Assembly (NCBI RefSeq): GCF_051622035.1
Contig: NC_135364.1
Span: 992,001 to 1,056,000 of the forward strand
Direction: 5' to 3'
DNA: 64,000 nt
From: Arctopsyche grandis
Lineage: Eukaryota > Arthropoda > Insecta > Trichoptera > Hydropsychidae
The notes under the pieces are model-generated. The model was not told the origin of the DNA and made no database searches. It saw only the letters and a program-made list of their open reading frames with translations. Below are positions 56,300-64,000 of the stretch, one piece after another. The position numbers were made by a program, and so were the translations under genes. The first letter of the stretch is position 1. Every line of letters begins with the position of its first letter.

Positions 56300-57640
56300 C
56301 ATACGATAATCAGTAATATTTAATCAAAAAATTACAGAACGCTTGCAATCGACGTGAAAATATTTTCACTTCCGAAATATAATATTATATCAGCGTGTTG
56401 TTTTTCCGACGAAGAAAAGCGTCGTAAGTTTTTCTTCCGCTTCACTCATCAATTCATCTGGTCTGAAGTGCTCCCGGGAAAAACAATGGCCTTGTAACGA
56501 TGAGAGCCCATTCGAATCATCGCCTCCTTTCGGACGAGACCTCAAAGTCCAAATGGCCATCCTGGCAAGACTTCAGAAGAGTGTTGACGGTGATTGATGA
56601 TGGCCGCTGCGGCCGCTAATGACGCCGACCGAAAACTTGCTTTATTGACAGCTTTTCTCCGCAAATTTGTTATTTTTTTTCCACCTCCCCCTCCTCCCAA
56701 AACTACACTTTCAGAAAGATGAATGTCTTTGAATTTGTGTATGTGTGTGTCGATGATTTGGTTCGATTTTTATCACCCGCATTATTTATTTATTTATGTA
56801 CGCGTGCGATGTTAAATAGTGATTTAAGCGTGTATCGATTTGAATTACGATTGTGTGTTGTACGAATTGTAGATTGTTAATTCATTTCAATCGACCGACA
56901 GTAGCTTTGAATATAAATTATATTCCCATAATATATTATGTAAATTGGTTGAAATGTTTCTGTCGAACTGTATCTTCAAACCTGAACGATTCATAATATC
57001 GATTCGACTACACACTATCAATAATAGATTTAATCTATCTACAAATATGTCCATTTTTTATGCTTCAGCTTCAATTTCGAAATTGTATCGTTTGCTACAG
57101 TGTTTTTCAAACTGTGTGTGTTGATCAAAAGAGAGCATTTTGTACTATTTATTGCTTCCTATTACCAAGTTTCTTGAAATTGTGAATGTAAACGCATTAT
57201 AAATGAAAGTTATAGACTCATCCATTGCGGATTCGGTGTTATGCTTTCGACATTGAAAATTTTCATCGCTTAAATTTTCAGAAGACTGACTGTGTGTGAT
57301 GCCTTTATCGAGTGTGAACATCGTGCAGAAAGCAATATTTTCGCATCGGCGATGATTTAGTACGGCGTTGAAAGTTGGCAGGGGCGTTAAACACGCCGGG
57401 TCGTAAATAAACGTTTTAAGCCGGTTAAATTTAGAGAGCGCTATAACGAGTCGGCTTACGCGCCCGAGCCGACATTTAACAGATCGGTCCAAAAATCGAG
57501 ACGACAGGCTTTTTACCAAATTTGGACAAATCGCCCGATCACCGAAAATCGCGCGAAAATTAAATTCAATCAATCCGAACCCACATATGTGTTTGGTGCT
57601 TTTAAGTGAGCCCTCATGATCAACAACCTGGTGGCAGCAG
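56300..57640. other. Mostly unique DNA without a recognisable gene
   Basis: A 142-codon minus-strand frame at 57145-57573 has no domain I recognise and sits in non-repetitive DNA. 56440-56660 is GC-richer. I do not call a gene. Confidence 0.3.
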
Positions 57641-57647
57641 TACTAAC

Positions 57648-58060
57648 TAGAGTTTCCAATTATTCGACTTCATCAACTATTCGAATATCGAATAGTAAAA
57701 TTCAGAATATTCGAATAGTTTTAAACAATAGAAAACAGTGTGAAATATTAATTCAAAATAATTAAAATGAGTGGGGTCAAAATTTAATCTCGCCCTTAAT
57801 TTTGTTTTTATTATTCCTGCTGTGGAGAACACTCTTTCAGTAGCAGTAGATTTTGGCTTAATTGTTAATTAAGTTTTTAGAAAGATATCTAAAGCTTCGG
57901 TTCGTTTTTTAAAGTTATCCAAGTACTTTAAATCTTTTTTCAACCTTTTGGAATTATTTTTGAATTTGAAAAACGTACTTTTATAACGTGCAATCAATTT
58001 GAGAAAAAATACCCGGATCGATAACGTGTCACTACGAATTCCGAAAAACAACTAAAGTTC
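57648..58060 (-). mobile_element. hAT transposase relic
   Basis: On the minus strand near 57857-57790 the peptide STATERVFSTAGIIKTKLRA is the hAT C-terminal core (usual form S-E-R-x-F-S-x-A-G). Upstream, a 60-codon piece (LIARYKSTFFKFKNNSKRLK) may be part of the same protein, separated by a stop. One end resembles the TTCGAATA-rich MITE at 25.2 kb. Confidence 0.6.
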
Positions 58061-58154
58061 AAAACAACATAAATGAAAAGAAATATTTCTGCTTATCCAT
58101 AAAAATTGCGTATGTTTTTTTATATATAAGTGAATGGTTTTTTTTTTATATATA

Positions 58155-58508
58155 CATATTAGCGATCTGGAACTGAAGCAGTTATGGGGATCCAGAACTG
58201 AACAGTAATCGAGATCTGGAACTGAAACAAATCGGGATCCGGAACTAAAACAGTTATGGGGATCCGGAACTGAAACAGTAATCGGGATCAGGAACTGAAA
58301 CAGTAATCGGGATCCAGAATTGAAAAAGGCATCTGGATCCGGAAATGATAAAAAAACTGAAAAAGTAATCCGGAAACAGAATCGAAATGGAAAGCGGAAT
58401 TGATATCGTCAGCATACAAACTTTGATTTGTTTTCGATGTTACCAACCAACAATACATACATACATACTTACGTACTTACAAAGTCTCTTTCGAAATTAT
58501 ATATTAGA
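58155..58508 (-). mobile_element. Helitron 5' end with 25-bp minisatellite (about nine units)
   Basis: On the minus strand the 5' end TCTAATATATAATTTCGAAA begins at about 58508. After about 110 bp comes a tandem array (58162-58395) of 25-bp units with core GGATCCGGAACTGAAACAGT (plus strand). It is the reverse complement of the array at 30.7 kb. The 3' end is not recognisable. Confidence 0.65.
58162..58395. repeat. 25-bp minisatellite inside a Helitron
   Basis: About nine imperfect units, core GGATCCGGAACTGAAACAGT plus about five bases (AATCG). Units differ by single substitutions and small deletions. Confidence 0.8.
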
Positions 58509-59569
58509 TGTATGAGAATCGGGATTTTCAAAACTTGTACAGTGACATGCGTGTTGCTTTATCATATGCTGCACCACATTTTAATGTTCTTATTGAATAT
58601 ACATATGTATAACATACATATCTTAAAATAAAACAAAATAATACTAAATCATACATATGTATGTATATTACATTTTGGTATACTTATTTCAATATAACTG
58701 GTTTCCGTATTTAAAAGCTTTATTCTAGAATGAGTTCGTGGTCTATATTTGTCTGCCAAAGAGAACGAAAAGCAATAAGAATCCCTGAATTAGAAGCTTT
58801 TCATTGATACGTTAGATACGTTGGTGTCAGCAGTGGGATGTAGTAATAGATTTTGATTCGGCTCATAGTTTCGTAGGATAAGCGTGCTCGAAGGATGATG
58901 TTTTGTCAGTAGGCGACGACAGGAAGGATTTAGAGGATCGTGTATCGGTTTCATTGTACCGTTTGGCAGGAGCGTCGTGCCCGTTCCAGCTTATTTATGG
59001 GGCATTCAATAGAGTCGGCACGAGATATGAAATGTTAGTGCACGATTCCGCAGTCGCTTATCTCCGGTCGCTACCGGAGTACTGCTCCGCCATATTGTCG
59101 TTCAGGTGCACCACAATCGTGCCAAATTTTAAATTTCAAATCGTTAATGTTGTATAAAGTTTTCCATATCGGCTCAGGGCTACCTATTAGATTTTGTTTG
59201 TTTATAATAAATTGATCTTGGAAGCTGTAGTTACAATTACATATGTACATACATATATTTATTCAAAAGCAGTCGGAAAAGTATAAAAGTATAATATTCT
59301 TAAAACAAAAAGAAGATACATGCAAAAATAACGTGTGGGTAGGACGTGAAGATTGTGGATCTATGAAGATGTTTTTTTTTAGTCTGAACTGAAGAATGAA
59401 TAGTGATGAAGATTCCACCATAATGTCCCATTGCTCTCTTCTCTTCAGCGAAGTTGACAGATGAATTAAATGGTACCCTTAAGTGTACCATTAAGAAGCA
59501 AAATAAGTTTCAGATCTTTTTAGATGACGAAGAGATTTTCATCTAGAAATTTTCAGTAGTTTTTGTTAT

Positions 59570-60200
59570 TACTAAATTTCAAATTACTATAGAAGTTTGA
59601 ATTTTTACTTTATTTTCAAATTTTTGTTGACCGGTAGTACCTCTCCTTATACATACATAGGTGTCCCCTTTTATAAGTTTTTGGATTTAAGACACTCAAC
59701 AGATCGGACTGAAACTATTTTACATGTACCTAAAATAGTGTAATAGTAAAATAGTAATAAATCCGAAACCTTTCAGTCTATTGAACTAAATTTTTGTATC
59801 TAGAAGTAATATATAAAATTTTGTGAAGATCCGTCAGCTGGAAGTGGCAGTTTAACCTTGTTCGATTTATTTTTACAAACCTCCTTTACGTTTCACTTTA
59901 AGACGACTTTTTTATATCTCTTATCTCTTATCCGATCGTTTACATACTTTGTCATATTGCTCATTTGGTCATCGTAAATGGATCCTCCGCCATTACAATG
60001 GTGCAAAAATATCGTGTAAGACGCGTTTGAAATCTGCCCGGCGAGATAGTCGTTGACGTTTATCCACCGTTTGTTTAGCCTATTCTCACTTTTCGCCATG
60101 TCAAATTTCAATTGTTTAAACGCCTATAACTTTTTCTTTTTTCTCTCTTTATTTTATAAAATTTGCTTTATAGATTCTCGTTATTTATTTTTGAACCATT
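59570..60200. repeat. Fused fragments of two Helitron-like repeats
   Basis: 59570-59870 is a degenerate piece of the CCGGAAGT family (GGAAGTGGCAGTTTAACCTT). From about 59877 it changes to the repeat that begins CCTCCTTTACGTTTCAC and runs to the TTAGCCTATTCTC and GCTTTATAGATTCTCG phrases, as at 9.47 and 12.46 kb. Confidence 0.5.
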
Positions 60201-60368
60201 TTGAACCATAAGATAACTTCGAATATGTATACTTGTATGTATGTATTTTGTTGGAAATGTTTTAAAAATACATTAGATCTAAATTGATCTACAATAAATT
60301 TTAAGAAAAGTTATGATGGAAACTGAAAGTTTTGATTATTGATTGTAAACATCACTACTTATGTCTGG

Positions 60369-60819
60369 TATTTATTTATTTTTTTACATATATATATACC
60401 AGGAAGGCCTTACAGGTAAACCCCAATGCGCCTTCCTGGCCAATTACAAATTACAATTACAATGCAGCATTTTTATTAAAGGTCGTTGAATTACGAGATA
60501 CTGAAAAACTTGCAAATTAACGAGACATCTATGAATTGTACATCAATCATACTTCAAATAGTGGTGACATAGTAGATAGGAAGGATTTATAGCCAATTTT
60601 TTAAACGGGAACATTTTTTAAACCGTTTCAACAATGAAATCAGAGAAAATTGGCAAACTCTGAAACAATCGACCTGAAGTCACAATATCCAAGTCTGACC
60701 AGCAGCACTACAGATGTACTCAGAAAAAATTATTTTCCAATCGAGGTCAGCTCATGGGATCGAACCCGGCGCCTCTCGATGTTAAGCAGAAGCTTAACGA
60801 CCGAGCTATGCTGCTGGCT
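60369..60819 (-). mobile_element. Full-length tRNA-derived SINE, family B
   Basis: Minus strand: head AGCATAGCTCGGTCGTTAAG (A box) and GGGTTCGATCCCATGAGCTG (B box at 60767-60756), resembling a tRNA-Lys-type head. It shares the central CAGACTTGG and CTGATTTCATTGTTGAAACG parts with family A. It ends in a perfect 10-bp hairpin (60439-60399) and an AT-rich tail. Confidence 0.85.
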
Positions 60820-61139
60820 AGTGACAGTTATTATGGAAATTCGTATGTTTTTTGATTAAAAATCGAAATTGAATAAAAATAATACAATATAATACACTAG
60901 CTTAATCCGGCATGCGTTGCAATGCCAGAATAACGCATGTAATTCCCGTTTCCGTCCCCGTTTGGTTGCAGCTCAGCTTGTGTCTCTTCAAATGCTGCTG
61001 GCTAAATTTGTACCGTAGCAATCGATTTTACTAGACCAGATCAAGAGGTAAATCAGCTAATCACGATGGAAATATGGAAAATATTTCGGAGATTATATTT
61101 AAAAACCTGTTTATAAAAAAGACTTGTACTGTACTGTCT

Positions 61140-61262
61140 GTCTGTCTCTCACAGAGGTGTCTCCTTGCACCTCGCAAGAATGCATCCACGGTCTTAGAAG
61201 ACCTGACACACTCAGGGAGAGCATTGTACATGAGCACACCCCTGTGAAAGACACTAGCAAAG
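61140..61262 (-). pseudogene. LINE ORF2 C-terminal remnant
   Basis: The minus strand encodes GVLMYNALPECVRSSKTVDA then FLRGARRHL, which matches the usual non-LTR C-terminal pattern (G-V-x-x-Y/F-N-x-L-P). No other LINE part is recognisable around it. Confidence 0.45.
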
Positions 61263-61439
61263 TTATATCATAATTTAATATTATTTTGGGTACTTTTCAG
61301 TTCTACTACCTATAGCTTAGTCTTTCTAGTTAAAGCCAAATATATTTTCACTAAATTTGTTTGTACATATATTTTAGTGGATAAAATTTTGCGGCAACCC
61401 TGTTCCCGGGCTTCTGTAGGTGTATGTGTGTTTGAACGA

Positions 61440-62120
61440 CAAACCAGCCGGCCGTTATCTCCTACCAAATAAATCACATTTCGTTAGTTTCCTGCTGGAA
61501 ACGAGCAATGGATGCTCCTTGCTCTCTCCTTTCTCCACCCACATCCTACCACCTCCCCATTTCCCATCTCCAGCTCGGTTTTCCACGGCTGCAGCAACCC
61601 TTCATCGGCAGATAGAGCCATCAGCAAGAGGCAATATGCCCCGCGGAGGAGACAACTTCCCATATCGCACATCGTTAAGATCTCCATTTGCCGCAACTGT
61701 CGCACCTATACGAACCGTACAACTCGGACGGGAGTGTCGATATCACCACATTACCTCCACTCTCACGAAACCGGGTCATAACGACAGGGGAATTAGTCAG
61801 TAATCGAAGAAACGCTTCTCGGTGACCATTTCGGTCTATCATTACTGTGTGTGTGTGTTTCTTAATGACGAGGCGCTGACTTGAGGCGTTTGAAGATGGC
61901 CGACGTTACACGTTAACGACCCATCTTTATGAACCGGCGAGATCATGACTTAACCGCCTCAGTTTACGGCTTTTCCACGCGAGACTACGATTTAACCGTT
62001 TAGTTGGCGGCTCGTCTAAGAATACCGGCCTGTCTTGTAGTACTTGACGTGCGTAGTAGATAGAGCCTGATTAATGTTCCGGTCGATGGGATTTAATGTT
62101 GGTGTTCGAGTGTTGGAGCG
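61440..62120. promoter_or_regulatory. GC-richer unique region, possible regulatory DNA
   Basis: Non-repetitive, with open frames on both strands that show no domains. It includes CGGCGAGATCATGACTTAAC and repeated TTAACCG / TTTAACCG cores. Function is inference only. Confidence 0.2.
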
Positions 62121-62452
62121 ATTGGTTTTTATTAATTGAAGTGGTTGGATTCGAATTGGGAAAAATTCGTGAAAAACTGTAAATTTCCCGGAGGAAAATT
62201 GATAAATATATTCACACACTATGACTAAAATTCGACTACTTCATAGATGCAAACATTTTCACATATCATTTAGTCAAAGTAAGCTCAAACTAAAATTCAA
62301 GGTCTGATACCGAGTCCATACCGATAGCTTGGTCGTTACTCGCAGCATGAAAACAGGTGATTCGACCATTATTGAACAAATTGAACGTCCGTGTTAATCG
62401 TCCAAGCTACTTGGTCCAATCTACTCGCATCGTGTCAACTCGGTATTAAAAA

Positions 62453-62662
62453 CACACAGAGAGGCACGCGGCACGTTTTTATTGGATTTTTAGATATGTA
62501 GTTTTGCACGAAACCGCTAGACGTACTCCGGTACCCCAAATCAGTGCTTTCTGTGATATTTTATATTTGCATTGATAAAGGTTTGACAGTGATCGATAAT
62601 GGTGACTCTCATATTTGAAGAAACGTAGGAGAAACTAAATAATAAGATCGTACGATTTGCAT
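62453..62662 (+). repeat. Dispersed repeat shared with 19.3 kb
   Basis: AAAGGTTTGACAGTGATCGA, GGTGACTCTCATATTTGAAG and AGATCGTACGA align to 19425-19515. Confidence 0.5.
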
Positions 62663-62995
62663 GTGCACCGTGTGAAGCTACGCCTCTCATCATTGGAATC
62701 TATGCACGCGTTCCATGCCGCACTCTTGAGTTTGTGCTTACTATTAAATATACACTTTTTAGCCGTATTTAGATGTATCCATCGCAGTCTTCATAACTTT
62801 CAAATTATTTGCAAGCCTAACCTAACTTGGCCCAAACAGTTTTTTGAACACTTCAATGATATATGTTTACGCTTTTATTATTTTTATTTTATTTTATTCC
62901 TATACATATATGCCTGAAAAGCCCAAAGCGGTTTCCTAGTCAGTTAACAAACAATTAGACAGTATCATAGAGACAGATTGGGAAGCATTTTATAG

Positions 62996-63420
62996 CCAGC
63001 AGCATAGCTCGGTCGTTTAACTTCTGCCTAACACCGAGAGGCGTCGGGTTCTATCCCATGAGCTGACCTCAATTGAAAATAATTTTTCTGAATATATCTG
63101 TGGTGCTGCTGGTCATACCTGGATATTTGTGACTCCAGGTTGATCGTTTCCTATCAGAGTTTGCTAATTTCTCTGATTTCATTGTTGAAATGGTTCCCGA
63201 TTAAAATTGGCTAAAAACCTTCCTACCTACTATGTCACCACTATTTGAGCATGATTAATGTACAATAAAATGTATGTGCAATTCATAAATGTCTCGTTAA
63301 TTTGCCAGTTTTTCAGTGTCTTGTAATTCAGTGATTTGTGTAATTAAAAAATGCTGCATTGTTTGTAATTGGCTAGGAAGCGCATTGGGTTTTACCTGTA
63401 AGGCCTTCCTAGTATAAAAA
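62996..63420 (+). mobile_element. Full-length tRNA-derived SINE, family B
   Basis: A box (TAGCTCGGTCGTTTAAC, 63005) and B box (GGGTTCTATCCC, 63046). The body aligns throughout with the 60.4-60.8-kb copy in opposite orientation. The 3' hairpin is at 63373-63412 and an A-rich tail follows from 63413. Confidence 0.85.
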
Positions 63421-64000
63421 AAAAACAATTATATAAAAAAAGCAATTATAATATCAGCAAATTCAAAATGCTTATAAACTCGAATTTGCTAGAGAAATAT
63501 AAGATATCTTTTACCTGCATTACATATGTAAGTATACAATAATTCATAAAAGAAACAAAAAGATATGTATATACAAAAAGATATGTATATATATACTTTT
63601 TTTTTTTAAACACAAACCTCATATTTATTTAACCATTATAAATTAATAATTTTATTTATTTATTATTATTTTAATCAGTTTATATAATAATAAACAAATA
63701 ATATTATTATTTATATTAATAATAATTTTATTAATAAGTTATACGGAACAACTATAAACTACCTTTTATTCCGTTCTTGTGTCTTTTATTCCGTTTTTGG
63801 AAACCCTTTATCGCGTCCACGCTACAATACCATGCTATTTTATTAATAATACCATACATTGTATTGTAAATGAATACTAGACATCTCATATAAAATATGC
63901 TGAACATGTAATTTAAAAATACACAACAAATGTTCAAACTTTGTAACAATATGTATGTACACAGTTGTTTGAATGGTAAGGGCACAGACAAACAACGGTC

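Noticed and set aside
57145..57573. 142-codon minus-strand frame
   Set aside because: No recognisable domain, promoter or splice context; kept only as a remark in the region description.
60756..60819. Possible functional tRNA gene (A and B boxes)
   Set aside because: It is the head of SINE family B. The same head plus identical downstream body occurs at 62996-63420, and the cloverleaf is incomplete.
61420..61803. 127-codon plus-strand frame
   Set aside because: Overlapped by open frames in another phase and on the minus strand; low-complexity start; no domain.

Overview
This window is eukaryotic DNA, most likely from an insect. It is visibly AT-rich and gene-poor, contains spliced coding sequence with very short introns (57-93 bp), and is crowded with arthropod-type transposons. 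I cannot name the order or species from the sequence. There are no rRNA genes, convincing functional tRNA genes, CRISPR arrays or bacterial operons. Almost all open frames over 60 codons are chance frames in repeats or non-coding DNA.

Only one convincing, intact host gene is present. It is a BTB-BACK-Kelch (KLHL family) gene on the minus strand at about 40.6-43.2 kb. I could resolve ten coding exons (565 residues), a non-coding first exon, a TATA box with an initiator at the right spacing, and a poly(A) signal. Its product should be a Cullin-3 ubiquitin-ligase substrate adaptor.

The rest is a nested mosaic of mobile elements. (i) Rolling-circle Helitron-type elements have recognisable 3' ends (hairpin plus CTAG|T) or a shared 5' end, at about 0.3, 3.8, 10.9-11.3, 14.7, 18.0-18.6, 27.7-28.4, 30.6, 31.3-33.1, 37.3-38.4, 55.8-56.3 and 58.2-58.5 kb; several carry minisatellites. 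(ii) hAT elements lie at 9.1-10.1 kb (broken transposase C-terminus) and 45.4-46.7 kb (perfect 8-bp target duplication, internal palindrome), with relics at 1.0-1.9, 25.2 and 57.7 kb. (iii) PIF/Harbinger derivatives are at 27.2-27.7 (transposase N-terminal remnant), 45.2 and 50.6-51.1 kb. (iv) A full-length but disabled Tc1-like DD34E element is at 47.8-49.4 kb. (v) Non-LTR retrotransposon fragments are at 7.0-7.6, 31.6-32.9, 44.6-45.0 and 61.1 kb. (vi) At least two tRNA-headed SINE families have more than ten copies.

The most interesting signal is an RNA hairpin close to the 3' end of SINE family B copies, of isolated SINE tails and of a LINE 3' end. The loop of about 21 nt is conserved while the stem sequence changes between families and shows a compensatory base-pair change within one family. 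This suggests a shared recognition element by which LINE machinery mobilises the SINEs. Also notable are a tandem array of five ~170-bp units each centred on the 14-bp palindrome ATGCTCGCGAGCAT (15.5-16.4 kb), and Helitrons that share a 5' end but carry two unrelated minisatellites.

Several GC-richer, non-repetitive islands (about 0.53, 13.2, 26.7, 35.4, 46.8 and 61.5-62.1 kb) may be regulatory DNA of genes outside the window; this is inference only.
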